NCBI RefSeq assembly: GCF_003589595.1
Contig: NW_020654810.1
Span: 18,956,608 to 19,020,607 of the forward strand
Origin: Hyposmocoma kahamanoa
Taxonomy: Eukaryota; Arthropoda; Insecta; Lepidoptera; Cosmopterigidae
Direction of reading: 5' to 3'
DNA: 64,000 nucleotides
Shown here: positions 22,561 to 35,000 of the stretch, piece after piece
Layout of the letters: every line of letters starts with the position of its first letter
Position numbering within the stretch: position 1 is the first letter of the stretch
Made by a program: the position numbers and the translations under genes
The notes under the pieces: model-generated
What the model was told of the DNA's origin: nothing
Database searches by the model: none
Seen by the model: only the letters and a program-made list of their open reading frames with translations

Positions 22561-23118
22561 ATAAATGACGAACAAATAGTGTGCCTAATAGTAAGCTATA
22601 CGCCTGTCCATAGTGGTTTTGTGGTCACTCGGAGTTTTAAATAGCAATAATAATATATAATAATAATAATCTTCATTTTCTCTTCACAAAGGTTAAAAAG
22701 TTTTATAAATTAATTTATATCAAACGCTTCTTAAAGATCTATGAGCCTAATGAATCGATTCAAACGCGCGCAAACATCGCATTGCAAACAAGAAGCCTAT
22801 GTACTCCACTGGAGTCTACACTAAGAATTTCATTCAGTTGCTTCATTTTAAAAACTGACTGAAATTAACAGACAAAACTGAAATTAAAACTATTTCTTAT
22901 TAAAACGCTGTAGCCGTGTGTACGCACGACTACAGCGCGTCTGCGGCACGTTTACGGGCAGATGACGTGCGTTTACGCTAACAGCGCGTATAAAATACGC
23001 CTTGATCAGGGTGACTGCCACTGCACCCGTCACCCTGAGATCTGTTGACAAGTCCCTTCAAAGCCCATAATGCTCACATTACAGTTTGGTGGTCGAAATA
23101 GGTAAGCTGGCAGTACTT
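22561..23118 (-). mobile_element. S1 retroposon split by a ~355-bp insertion
   Basis: One part of the unit lies at 22561-22646 (ends cggagttttaaatagc). The rest resumes at about 23003 with gggtgactgccactgcaccc and runs to ggcagtact. The interruption is AT-rich at first, then has a GC-rich block with a hairpin (22906-22936). Confidence 0.6.
22895..23000. repeat. GC-rich hairpin block within the split S1
   Basis: cgctgtagccgtg and cacgactacagcg form a hairpin (22906-22936, one mismatch per arm). Base content resembles 1130-1425 and 25055-25205. Confidence 0.45.
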
Positions 23119-23833
23119 AAATGCTATGTGTTACGTGCGAAACCTAAAAAATTAAAACACTTCGTATTATGTAGTACGGTGAGTAATAACATGATAACAT
23201 GGTCTTCCACACAACAATTATTCTAGAATTATATAGTAACTCGGAGTTACATGAGTCCATTTTGTACAAATGACAAGACGTGGATCACATTTAGCGGTGT
23301 AATATTACCCTTAAGTATACGCGTATTTAAAAAAATATTGAATAACCTGCAATTAAAAAATCAATCGGAAAAAGATTAAATGAATTTTAGGCATTGAGAG
23401 TTTGAAACTGTAGCTTGCATCCTCTCCCAAAGGGGGATACGGGGGGTTAATAGCAACCATTTGTCAATACATATTTCTGCATTAAGCAAACGAAGTTCCT
23501 ATGTGATCGTAAAAATAAGAACAGGTACAAGCTTGCTCCATAGTAATAAACCGTCATAGCTTTTGCCGTGGAAGAACGTAAAATAAAGCTTAGGATTTAC
23601 GCCCTGTTTATACTATCTATGACTTACTTAGCGTTGTGTTTTAATGAAATTGTTGAGTTTATAACAAATTAATGCTCCTGGTTATATTACAATAAGTTTT
23701 TGTTTTCTTATCGCCTTATAGAGGGAACTCTATGTTTTTCCAGGCTCAGAGTATACGATAAAATATACGAGAGGGAGGTAGTGGATATCAAATTCACTAA
23801 GTTAGAAATCACAATTGGTAATAGGGAACATTT
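23119..23833. other. No gene recognised
   Basis: AT-rich, no repeat shared with the rest of the window and no exon-like stretch. Confidence 0.5.
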
Positions 23834-24305
23834 CAAGTTCTTAGGTTTTCGTAGGAAATGAAAATTTAGGCAGTAGAGCTCTTTGTGAAAGAGTTTGTTC
23901 AGGGAAATACTGCCACCTTACCTATTTCTGCCGCTAAAGAGTAATGTAAGCATTACTGCGTTCCGGTTTGGTAGGGGAAGAGTGCTGGTGAAATTACAGG
24001 CACATGGGACTTGTCAACCTATGTCTCATGGTAACGGGTGCAGTGGCACTGCAACTGTTATGAATAGCCGTGTCGCCTACCACCAGGCGCACGACTTGTT
24101 CATCCCGTCACTTATTATTATAAAAAAACGTATAATCACGTATATTTATTTTTTCAAACAAACCAGCGAGCGTTTCGAATCCTTTACAGGTCACATGGTC
24201 ACGGCTGACCATGGGATAGGTAACGGGCCCGAAAAGTCGGTTTGTTTAAAAAAACAAATATAGGCGATTTAGATCCGAAAAATATAGTTTCATTTCCTAT
24301 ATATC
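23834..24305 (+). mobile_element. F3 palindromic fold-back element with an S1 nested inside
   Basis: The left arm (aagttcttaggttttcg, taggaaatgaaaattta, 23834-23867) is interrupted by S1. It resumes at about 24130 with tatatttattttttcaaaca, the centre ggtcacatggtcacggctga, then the inverted arm (gcccgaaaagtcggtttg, gatttagatccgaaa, agtttcatttcctata). The two arms are inverted copies of each other. Confidence 0.65.
23869..24128 (+). mobile_element. S1 retroposon nested in F3
   Basis: Starts ggcagtagagctctttgtg and ends attattataaaaaaacg. The central ctcagatctttgcgattt block is deleted. Confidence 0.75.
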
Positions 24306-24780
24306 GAACATTGTTTTACTCTACAAATTATACGTACCAAACCCAATGATGTTGTGAGTTATTTGAAATTTTGATTGTACGAGCTACATGTTGACGCTTT
24401 ACAAGCAACATAAGCGGATAGGACTGGGCTAGGCCAGACGCTCCACACGTTTCCCTAGAGCAATGAAACAGGTCAACCGAATCGAGCGAGCACAATGGTC
24501 TGGAATTATTTTGGTTACATTTTCAATACATTCTTAATTTGGTACACACGTAGAGCTGTCAGTGTGAAGTTAGATGTGATTATCAGAGGACGATCTAAAC
24601 TGGTAGTACGATAGTGAATTATGCATAACATACTTGAAGTGAGGTGCGAATACCATAGAGGGTTCCAGTAGTACTATAATTGTCAGTAGAAAAGCTAAGT
24701 GGTTATTAGATAATAAGTTTAACAATTACACCATGCGCCGCAAATACGCCTGTTTGCGAAAGGCAAACAGTTTGTTTCAA

Positions 24781-25034
24781 TAGCAGTAAAGCTCCTAGTG
24801 AAAGAGTTCGTCCAGGGAAGTATTGCCACCTCACCTATTTCTGCTGCCAAGCAGTATTGTGAGCATTACTGCGTTCTGGTTTGGAAGGAAATTCAACTTA
24901 TGTCTCAGGGTGACGGGCGCAATGGTAGTGCTCTTAAGATCCCTGAATGGCACTGCAACTATTATGGATAGGCGTGACGGTTATCACCAGGCACACGACT
25001 TGTTCATCGCGTCACTTGGTATTATAAAGATAAA
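24781..25034 (+). mobile_element. S1 retroposon
   Basis: tagcagtaaagctcctagtg start, ggtattataaagataaagg end. Short internal deletions around 24890 and 24940. Confidence 0.75.
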
Positions 25035-25054
25035 GGCTCATGAGCTGCACACAT

Positions 25055-25205
25055 GCATTATGTTGTGCGATCTATTCACGTGCCGTTCACGCGCCACAAG
25101 TGCTTGCTTGCCTGCAGAGGAGCATTTAACAGCACGCATGTGGCGCGTGCAGCGCATATGCAGCGCGTTCGCGGCGCATTCGCTAGATCTGTGCGCACGC
25201 TAATG
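25055..25205. repeat. GC-rich block (gcgcgt/gcgca words)
   Basis: Words such as cacgcgcc, ggcgcgtgcagcgc and gcgcattcgc dominate. Compare 1130-1425 and 22895-23000. No splice context supports the overlapping short frames as exons. Confidence 0.35.
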
Positions 25206-25689
25206 GACTTAAAGTGTAAATACAAGATTCCAACAGCGTCGCATTGTTAAATAGGAAAATAACGTGCAGAAAACAATTTAGACGAAGTTGACTCGAAGGT
25301 ATTGCCAGCGCCCATTCTGCTCTCCTTATCATCACTAACGTAATCGATATTTTTAGCTAAATTGAGTCATTAACATATCTGGAATAAGCAAAACGAGATC
25401 TAAAACCCCGCCTAATCGATTTTTTAATATCTTCAACTCCGTCGATGATGTAATCTTATTTACTTTGAGTATTATTGTTAAGCAAAATCAGCGTAATTGA
25501 TATTTTTTTAGGTCACGTTGGAGGTAGCGTTGCTCATTACATATCGATAGTTCCGAGGAAGATGGGTGTAACAGCCAAACTACAAACATTAGAAGACGTA
25601 TCAATATTTTATTTTATTGCCTTTTATTATAAAACCATGTTTACATAAAACAGTCATTTGTCGAAAATTCTTTTTATTAAAAAATATTG

Positions 25690-25995
25690 CTCATTTGACC
25701 TCCATCTCACCTGATAGAAAGTGACGATGAGTTTGACGATGTGGCGTGCAGACCTAAATAATGCCTAATCACTCTGGAGAATTCCACTCTTTAGCCGATC
25801 GCCATATAAATGTGCAAGCGAAACGCTTTGTGCAAATCCGTGGAATATCCACAACATTGGGGTGGAACCCCAGTCTACGTCTAGTCCCCGATGATGGAAA
25901 GGGAATTAAATCATGCAATTCCATCGCACACTCTCCGTGATATATCCTGTAGAATACCGATAAGCAGGCACCTTTACGTAGCGGTGTTCAAATCT
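25690..25995 (-). mobile_element. LINE 3'-end fragment
   Basis: Shares ttgacctccatctcacctga, cgccatataaatgtg, aagcg(a/g)aacgctt and attccatcgcaca with 41160-41588. The corresponding minus frame is broken here. A 5'-truncated end of the same LINE family. Confidence 0.6.
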
Positions 25996-26584
25996 ATGCA
26001 GCTTCATCTCTACTAAATTCGAGTCACTTATAAACATTTTGGCATACTTTTGAACGAATCCAATGTGGATAACGAAAGTTTGAGTAGACAATTTGACAGA
26101 GCCTGAAAATTTTACCCAATTACAACAATAACTCATTCTTGATTAATTTAACTTTAAAGCTCTTTCTTCCCCAAAGTAAGATACATTTTCGACTTCATTC
26201 CAATGACGTAATCGGAATGTAGCTCATATGTCTATATTTTAATTTTCTAATTCAAATACATCATTCAATTCAGTCATTGGTCAATTCTTTACAGTTTTTG
26301 TTACAAGTAAAAACTCAAACCTCTATAAAGAGTTATCTTGTAATCATAATGATTTTATTACAATACGTAACAAAAACGAGCCAATAACAATGCCTGGTCG
26401 CCTAATATGCATTTTTCCCTTGTAAACGAAACAGGTCAGCCGAGCTGAGCACTGACCGGAAACCATGACGTCTCTTCCATTTCAATGGATCTTATTTTTC
26501 CATTCTAGATAGAAGAAGTTGGGAGTATTTGAAAGTTTGTACGAGAAAATTAATATTCTTGGGTACTATTTGTTCCTTAAAACT

Positions 26585-26944
26585 TTTTAATTTTTTTAAT
26601 TTTTAATGAATTGATATTCAATTATTTTTTGTGAAATTACTCCACTAGTTTGTTATAATTATTAATACAAAGATCGAACACTCAGAACGAAAACTCAAAA
26701 AAAATTCCTTCGATCAGGCCGGATTCGAACCGACCTCTTCCAGCTTGCCGTGCCTAACTAAGCCACGGAACGGACCAGCCGACCTCACGATTTTTTCTAT
26801 GTGCTTGCGTCGTGTCTTTGTATTTGGTTTTCAACGACTTTTTAGTCGTAGCGCCATCTATGAGAAATCTATGAAAGATTTATCACCCAGTTAGTACCTT
26901 TACAGTTACCAGTCCTGGCGAGAGATGTCGCTATTCGCTGTATT
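26585..26944 (-). mobile_element. T2 SINE with tRNA-like head
   Basis: Minus strand: tccgtggcttagttaggcac (A-box-like), gtcggttcgaatccggcct (B box), then body cgatctttgtattaa, aacaaactagtggagtaatt and an A-rich end (26582-26600). The same family recurs at 26945-27029, 43470-43680, 46255-46490 and, as a 3' piece, 47530-47617. Confidence 0.65.
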
Positions 26945-27029
26945 TTAAATTTTTATTGAATTGATATTCAATTATTTTTGTGAAATTACTACACTAGTTT
27001 GTTGTAATAAATTATATATATATATATAT
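26945..27029 (-). mobile_element. Second T2 SINE, cut by the assembly gap
   Basis: tttttattgaattgatattc and cactagtttgttgtaataa repeat the sequence at 26610-26660 in the same orientation. The copy then runs into a (TA)n tract and 100 N. The gap probably arose from this repeat or the TA tract. Confidence 0.6.
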
Positions 27030-27129
27030 NNNNNNNNNNNNNNNNNNNNNNNNNNNNNNNNNNNNNNNNNNNNNNNNNNNNNNNNNNNNNNNNNNNNNNN
27101 NNNNNNNNNNNNNNNNNNNNNNNNNNNNN
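27030..27129. other. Assembly gap (100 N)
   Basis: Exactly 100 N, a usual placeholder for unknown length. Preceded by (TA)n. Open frames crossing it are not real. Confidence 0.99.
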
Positions 27130-27140
27130 TGTTGTTGACA

Positions 27141-27263
27141 AAAGTTGACAATTCCCATGTGCCTGTAATTTCACCAGCACCCTTACAATTCAAAACCGGC
27201 ATGGAATAATGCTCACATTACTTCTTGCAGAAATAGGTAAGGTTGCAGTAGTTCCCTGGGGGC
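27141..27263 (-). mobile_element. S1 retroposon, partial next to the gap
   Basis: aagttgacaattcccatgtg through gtagttccctggg. The 3' half is lost in or beyond the gap. Confidence 0.7.
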
Positions 27264-27621
27264 TTACTATAAGCTCTTAGAGCAATTCTATTTAAGCCTG
27301 TAAGTTGGATTGCCTACCAAATTCGTACTATGACCTCACAAAAACAATTCACTGTCCATGCAGTTTACGTTCCTCATTCGAAATCCGTTAAACAATTAAA
27401 AAAAAGTTACTCCGTGATTTTGTTACATTTTTAAGAAATTTCGTTTAAGTTTTATAATATTTTCAGTTTCATAATTATTTCATATCTTTTTAGGCTATAT
27501 TGCGAATTGTCAATAAATAAATATTATAAACTATTGAGCGTTTTTTGAAAATTTTAGTTTGAGTTTCTAATCTTTAAAGTATTGTTGATAAATTATTGGC
27601 TTGAATGTTATTGCAATTATC

Positions 27622-27698
27622 GAGTTCTTAGGTTTTCGCGATTGTTACACATAGGAAATGAAACTATGTTTCCGGATTTAAATCGCGTATATTTGTTT
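27622..27698 (+). repeat. F3 fold-back element, left arm only
   Basis: cgagttcttaggttttcgcg, attgttacacataggaaatg, ggatttaaatcgcgtatatt: a clean copy of the outer left arm. Confidence 0.65.
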
Positions 27699-28307
27699 TT
27701 CAATTTATATTAAGTTATTGCAATTTTTAAATGGAATTTTAAACATTTTAATAATTTTATTGACCGAAAATCGTAAAATAACTTTTTTTTGCTATATTTT
27801 ATTATTATAAAATTATTATTATAAAATGTACGAATACAGAATACGTTCCAATTATGTTATCAAATTACAAACTCCCCTTATTTATTTCAATGATAATGAC
27901 TAAACATGATATGTAATTTTGTCGTACGCCAAATTGTAAAGTATGATTGAAAAGTAGCCGATATAACAAAACAACGTAATAAGTATAATTAATAATAAAA
28001 TAAATAAAAAAATATAATTATTCTCATTTTGAACACAATCGGTTAATAGTGCTTGAACGCTCCCAAGATAGTACATCTGTCTAATTCTTTCATATGATTT
28101 ATGTATGTAGTTCCATCTCGCTCTTGTTAGATGTCAGCTAACCAGCCAGAGACAACAATTAACGTTTAAAAAGTAAAATTCATCATCCTGCCATGCCATT
28201 CCCGTTCAACTTTTGTGTAGCTCATGATACGGATTTAAGCAATTCAGTTTTACCACGTCAAGTAATTTGCATAGATCTTGGCTGGCTGGCTATAAGCTCA
28301 TAGAAAT

Positions 28308-28348
28308 CCCCCTGGACGAACTCTGTCACCAAAAACTCTACTGCTACT
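28308..28348 (-). repeat. S1 5'-end scrap
   Basis: ccctggacgaactctgtcac and ctctactgctact only. Confidence 0.55.
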
Positions 28349-29182
28349 AAATCAGTTGTATTTGCAAAACAAATAATAAAATAACAAAAAAACAACAAAA
28401 CAAACATATCTAATTTTAAATAATCAACACGACTGAATAAATGTCATGTGTGCGGCTGTGGCGTATACAAAAACATCCACTCTGCTAATGTCATAGCCGA
28501 GTAAAGGCTGTGACGCTGGTTTTCATTGGACCCTAAAATTTGACGTATGATAGATATATGGTTTTATTATACCAAGGATAAGAAATATGTTAAAGTAAGT
28601 AGTTACCAACTTAATTAGAACTCCTTGCTCCACAGTATGTAATTGGATTTCTTTTAAATAGGTACAACACAAAAACATGACTGATTGTTTGGTAAACTGT
28701 ATGAGCGATCATTATAATGGTATGCTTGAGTTACCTCAGACTTTCCTATATTTGTCGTAATGTTTACGCTTGATTTAGAGTGGAATAAAATTCCCTGATC
28801 CTATAAAAAATAAACTGAGTTCACCTTCATCAGATAAATTTAGGGAAACAAAAAGGGGTCGAGTTTTATTGGACCAGTTTTTCACATCGATTTCCCTCCA
28901 CACTCGCAGTTTGATCAAAAGGTTTCATCTTTCCAACGATTCACGATTCTTCATGAATAGAAAATTTATTGGGAAATAGATTTACTCTGTTACCTTTTCA
29001 TACCTTTTAGGTACCTTGCACCATTACTTAAAATAAAGAGGTTAAGATTCTATATAACAAAAACATCAAAGAAGCGTACAATTTCACGAATTTACCGGAC
29101 TCGTCCGCGCTTCCACGAAATATTTAAGATATTATTCTTAGATTCCGCGAAGCCACTAAAGACACTATAAAGTGACTGAGAT

Positions 29183-29505
29183 GCGAGCCTTGATAGCCTA
29201 ATAGTTTAACCTACCGCTTCTCAAGCACAGATCATCGGTTAGAATCCGAGCTCGCACAAACGCAGAGGAGTTTTTGGGAATTTATGTGCGAAATTGGATT
29301 ATGAGCTCTTCGGTGAATGAAACATCATAATGAAACCTGCACGTCAATGAAGTTTCACAACCCTGGAAAAACGAGTGAAGCCCCTAAATCGCATTAAACC
29401 AGTGTGACCGACTATGCCCTAAACTCTCGTCTGAGAGGAGTCCCTTGCTCAGCAGTGGAACATAATAAAGGGTTTGATAATTTGTTTGATGATAGATAAT
29501 AATAA
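29183..29505 (+). mobile_element. T4 SINE: tRNA-like head with RTE-type tail
   Basis: The head has ttgatagcctaatagtttaa (A-box-like) and atcggttagaatccgagct (B box). The body has gtgcgaaattggattatgag, atgaaacctgcac, gaccgactatgcc and gagaggagtcccttgctcag. This last part is the known tail of lepidopteran RTE LINEs, so the SINE probably uses RTE machinery. Confidence 0.65.
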
Positions 29506-29546
29506 AAATTAATCTTTTTAGCCTTGGGAGAGGCGAGAGAGTCTAA

Positions 29547-29760
29547 AATAATAATAATGTACACATTCATAGTCCTGCACTAGGCAGACCCTGCGTCGCG
29601 GGTGCCATGGACACATAGACAATCTCTAATTGGGGCCAAACTCACGAGAGAAATAAATGTAGGCCATACAAATATTTCTCACGGCTCGGGAATCGAAACC
29701 GAGATTGCGTAGCAGATTGCGGCTTATAATAGATAACCGTTCAGCCACAGAGGCAGTTGA
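29547..29760 (-). mobile_element. T1 SINE, full copy
   Basis: Minus strand: gtggctgaacggttatct (A box), tctcggtttcgattcccgag (B box), then gagaaatatttgtatggcct and ctctcgtgagtttgg. Ends in an (ATT)n tail at 29547-29559. Confidence 0.75.
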
Positions 29761-31844
29761 AAGTATAGAATTGTAAATGTATTGTAATATAAATTGTAAT
29801 TGTAAAGATTGTAGAATTGTACGCCAGCAACTTGGTGTGTTAATAACTATATATTGCTTGTATATTATCCCCAACGTCTTTATCTGATTTGTAGGTCGTA
29901 ATTTTGATGTAATTTTCGGGTCCACCGCCCGATGTAATGGACCGCGAGTCGTCGGAAATCGAATAACAACATATTTCTTCCAATTTTTATAGACCTGTTT
30001 TTAAGATAGAAACGTCCCTCTGCAGAAAACTAATAAAGTAAAGTTACGTTACGTTTACCTTCACCCCTTCCGATATTTTGATTTAATACGACGCTTGGAA
30101 CGCTATCGACATGTTTGCATTTCACTATTACCATAAACATTTGAATCTTTGTTTCTGCGACTGTCTCAATAAGATTCTCCACATTTAGATAGTCAACCGA
30201 ATTAGGATTCAAATAGAGTCTGCTTAAACCTCACTTTGCTTTAATTTTATACTGAATTTTAGCTACAGGCTCTCGTTATGCAGAATCACAGCTCTAATTT
30301 AGATGCGCTGAAACATCCCGGTGAATAGTTAAACAGAACGTGTCGGATTTGGCAAATGTTCAGCTGTAAGTTCGCTTCCCATCAACTGGTGAATTCTGGC
30401 GCAGAATGTGGAATGAACTACTCAGCCGGTTCTGGTCTGGAATAATTAATACGAGCGTTAAGGAAAGTAAAGTTGAATAACGTATGTAATCTTCGCATCG
30501 GCTGTGTTTCAACTTAACCTGTTAATTGATCCGTATCCATACACAATACACTTCAAGCACTTTGCGCAGCCAAAGACCACAGCCTTCCACTTGATACGAT
30601 ATATATCTTTCGCCGTATCAACATGCATCAATGTTTTAATACACGCTCGTTAGTTGAGGATACTTTTGATATGGCCTTTCTTTAGGACACCTCTATTTTG
30701 TCGTTGCTAAGTTCGCTTTTATGGGCCCTTACCAACTTGCCCTCTCATATTCGCCCTACAATATAAATCTGTTTCGTTAATCTTCCTTTATTTATCCTCT
30801 CCACATATCCGAACTAAGTAATCATTCCTTTCTCTATATCTTTGTCACTACGTCTTCCATGCCGCGTCGCGCCCTTATCACAATGTTCCGCAATTTGTCC
30901 ATCAAAGTTACTCCAGGCATAATTATCAATGCTCTCATTTAATATAAGTTAAGTCAGTATGTTAGGAAATTCCTCCTGTTAACGATTCATAATACCAACA
31001 CGTACGTGTTTAAAGTTCGTTAAATACTGCAATATTTTTGACGGCTTAATATTACATTTCACGGTTGAAGAAGATTTATGTTAAGCAAGAAGCGCACATC
31101 TGAGATAACTTTCAACTTCCAAGTTAAGAGGACTTTGAAAGTATAATTTAAAGGAAGGAATATTTTGAAATTTTTGGTTCCTGTGTACATGGAAATGTGT
31201 ATTTCAATTGCATTCAGACACGCAAGCTAGACAGAGTGATTAGATTCACGAACATAAATTAAGCAGATCCAAAGCAGATCGCCGTAGACCGTTCCTCCGC
31301 TTTAAGTTTGCCAGCCGCGTAAGCCTGGTTGATGTTCTGACCTTAAATCACTGGGTAATTGCGGAAATTGTTTAGGCTAACGTGCTTTATAATGGCAACG
31401 TAAATATGCTTTTGAATTATGCAGTAGCCATTTGACTAGCAATCCGGGATGCATATCGGTTATTATTTGTGCCTTGTTTTTGTGTCGTGACAATTTTGGA
31501 ATTGGAAATTTATTTTAATACTTATCATTTTTAATTAGGCATACGTGTGTTTCGTAATTTTTGTTATGTTCTTGAATATGGGAATTATAACAATATATAG
31601 TGTTTATTATTATCGTTTTCACTCAGGCTTATATGTATGTGTATATAATTTTTTTGTGTTCTTAACCATTACCCAATATTAGACAAACATAGATACGAAA
31701 ATTAAACATTGAAATTGCTGTTCTATTTTAGCAACGTTTTAACTAAGTTATCTAAGGGTTTAGCTATGCAGTATACGCGTGTAAAAAATACGAAAACATT
31801 TCATTTTACAGAGTTCTTATTATTAGTTCTTATTACACCCTTGG
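29761..31844. other. No host gene recognised
   Basis: AT-rich apart from a LINE remnant at 30640-30930. This is the region downstream of the dehydrogenase gene. Confidence 0.45.
30640..30930 (-). pseudogene. Decayed LINE polymerase remnant
   Basis: The minus strand reads FGYVERINKGRLTKQIYIVG before a stop, then EGKLVRAHKS. This pattern is the end of the LINE type also left at 21425-21785. Frameshifts and stops throughout; limits approximate. Confidence 0.5.
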
Positions 31845-31850
31845 TTTAAT
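31845..31850 (-). terminator. Possible polyadenylation signal of the dehydrogenase gene
   Basis: ATTAAA on the minus strand, 66 nt beyond the stop codon at 31916. It is the nearest hexamer I could see. Variant signal, so tentative. Confidence 0.3.
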
Positions 31851-31915
31851 AATTGATATAAAAACCTTAGTGAGTTCATGCGGAAAGTACTAAATGAAAT
31901 AAAAGTGTTTAATAA

Positions 31916-32075
31916 TTACTTTAATACACCAGTGGCATCTCGAGGTAAGGAACTGAAGGCATCTTTCAAATTTTTGGAAATATCTTTAGGCGGTTTTTCG
32001 TCGACTACTACCCAAGCTGAGCCAGCTGTTCCATATTTTATCACTTCTATTATTCCTTTAGCTGCTGATTCCACG
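31916..32075 (-). CDS. Dehydrogenase exon 5 (terminal)
   Basis: Acceptor ttattattttcag ends at 32076. The first base C completes a serine codon begun in exon 4. Then 52 residues starting VESAAKGIIEVIKYGTAGSA and ending ATGVLK, with stop TAA at 31918-31916. The conserved GTAGSAWVV stretch forms the C-terminal strand of this SDR subfamily. Confidence 0.88.
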
Positions 32076-35000
32076 CTGAAAATAATAAATTTATATTACA
32101 TTCCTGATTTATTTACTAGGGTTAACAAACAGACGACCATTTCCACATGCTACTACTGGGTGCTCCCACTAGTAGGAGCACAGGGACTAGTATGTCCTTT
32201 TACTTGTGATATCGTATCGAACAAGTACACACCACTAGAATAAACATTGCAAATGGTACATAATTATAGCTAGCAAATAGTAACTTAATTAGTAACCAAC
32301 ACAGTTAACCGCAGTTTATGTAAACAGTTTACGAAATTCAGTAAATGCTGTACTCGCAATTCAGTGGAGGCACTACCCACAGGTGCCACCATTAAATCAA
32401 GAGTAGATAGAGAAGCGTACTTATGTGGTTGCCCCTCCAAAACACACAGCAATTAAAAATGGTGAGACTTAAAGCCAAATGATGGTTCTGAGGTTGGAGC
32501 GAGTCCCGCCACAACGTGAATTTTAATTCGTTTGTGGTGAAAATGCCGACCGATTATCTCTCGACCTTTAACAAAGAGGGGTTTTGGCCGAATGGTGTCG
32601 TATACCAGCAATTCTGAGGTCGGTTACCAGACATCATATTGCGCCACACGTCGTCGAAAACGTGTCGTTTTACTTTGGGTACTGGGAATTATGAAATAAA
32701 AAATGTATTTTATCTACACACATATTATAAGCCCTCTACGATGTGTTCAACACCGCATATTACGACCAGCTTAAAGATAAACTGTTTTGTTAGAACAATT
32801 TTTTTATGTTATTATTGCTTCAAATTTCGAACATCTCTGAAAAACAAAACTATTTGATTTGACCTCAAATCTAATAGTTATTCAATCAGTCAAGATCTTA
32901 GAGGGTGGAAAAAATAAAGGGAAAGAGCTGCCCTATCTACGGAAGAAACGTCCCTACCTAAACCAAAAACGTTCACCACAAATGGCGGATTTAGTGTCGT
33001 ACTATAATCATAGGACAAGTCAATATCGACATGCAAATATATGGCTTGAATGTTGAAACTGTTTTTTATGTTTGCAAATTTGTATAGTTTACTGTAATCA
33101 AAGTATGATTAATACTAGGCTATTATTACTAGGCAAGTAATGAGCCGTTTCAATCAAAATTAAATATAAAGTTATTTACCAATAAATGTAACGATGGAAT
33201 TGCATTACCATGTAATCCAGTTACATTCAAAATTCTAATAAAATTTGACTTCAAAACAGAGCGAACAAACGAAGATGGTATTTGATCCAATGTTTATGTT
33301 CGGCAGTCATATAATTTCCAACCATTATTTCTTTCTTTTTTCATTTGTAGGTAAACTTTAAAAATAATAACAATGTAATAATAAAAACCTGGTAGTGAAT
33401 TGTTTTAATAACAGAATATCGATGTGTCTGCTTTCTAGAACAACACTATCTCAAAATAATCGTTATCAACGATCAACCAAATATACTAACAAACATGCAA
33501 TCTAAAGTGACCAAAGCAAAATCCAGTAAGACTTATGAATAAACTACTTAAATGAGTCTAATTACATGAGATATTTGGGCTATTGTATGATTTATAGGCA
33601 GAAAAATAACACATGTAATGTAATGTTCCGGTGTAATATAACATTCGGTTGATTTTCGATTTTCATCATTTAATCAATACTGAATTGTTTTCACTGTCAT
33701 TATTTTTGTCCATTGCATTACAATTCATGCGAATAATTCAACAACACATTTGGCCAAACATTGGTTTTGACATTTGATGTACTTCCCTTTGGTACTCCAA
33801 AAATGGTAAAATGAGGACAGTTGGCATTTAAGATGACGTTACGTATTTTCGATTCCCGTGTTTGACATAAATCAATGTAGTGCTATCTCTTTTGGCTTAC
33901 GACGGCACGCAGTTGTTAAACAAAGGCAATAAAATGTTTATGTTTTCAACGTCATGCATCACATATAACGTCTGATTTATATAATGTCAATATCACATGT
34001 CCTTTGGTTTCCATAGTCTAAGGTCGAGATAAAGTTTTATTCGAAATGAAATGTCAATAACAAACAGTTTTGACAGATTTCACACGTTATTTGATATCGA
34101 ACGATATGATAGTTGGGGCCGAATCTAGTTTGTCTACGAATGGAATAAAAACTACGATTGTGTGACATGCGTGAGAAAATCTTATAGCCGCATGCTTATA
34201 AAAATAGAAAAGCTTATAATATGTGTATACGTACATCAGTGTACGTAACTGTACATAATAGGCATTAAAGCGCTCGTGTGATGTTTTTAATGCATTTCAT
34301 TATGTAACAGTCACATAAACTACTATTTATATATATAAAAAAATCTATGTTAGTGCAAAATATTTGTGTGTTTTGTATTTATTGTTGATCATCCAGAATG
34401 ATTATGGTCTTATTCCTTCCTACAACTGACCGCACAGGGTCCCCGTACGAGTGTACTAATATTTTATTTTGACAGAAGTTTTACAATTACCTAAGGTTTT
34501 CACAAATTTAGAAATAAATGTTAAATATCAAATACTTATTGCCCTGTTAAATGGTAACCCCGTAGATTTTCAATATTTTTGTACATAAAATAAAAAGTGG
34601 TTTATAACTGCATAATTTAAAACTAATGTGGTTTTTGTACGTCAACATTCATTAACCGGATCAAATTATGCTATTATCTTTAATTATAATTATATGAATG
34701 AAGTCTACATAGTGTGACGCTAAAATTAACAAATTATTACAAAAAAATGACTAGATTCTGCTAAAAATTTATTTTTAGCATTTTTCAAGAAAATTGATTC
34801 GTCCAAAATAATTCGAATTTACATTTGAATACATTTTCGTAATGTCCAATTTACAAACCGAATTTAATTTCCCACACGAGAATTCAAAATGGGGAAATTG
34901 GAACCGCTCTTTTACGACCAACATGTTTTATGCATGATAAAAGGCTCGCTAAAGTAAATATAAGTAAATGGCTAATAAATAAAACGATCCGTAATGCTAA

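Larger units (their letters stand above)
27264..29182. other. No gene recognised; repeat scraps only
   Basis: Holds an F3 left arm at 27622-27698 and a 41-bp S1 end at 28308-28348. Otherwise very AT-rich with no exon-like stretch. Confidence 0.45.

Noticed and set aside
25500..25600. Possible exon after a ttttttag acceptor (reads HVGGSVAHYISIVPRKMG)
   Set aside because: Open for about 40 codons but with no donor and no recognisable protein; a similar acceptor-like word at 25355 suggests repeat structure.
26961..27209. Open frames across the 100-N gap
   Set aside because: They exist only because N codons contain no stops.
31878..32243. 121-codon plus-strand frame
   Set aside because: Antisense to dehydrogenase exon 5, which has a clear protein and splice acceptor.
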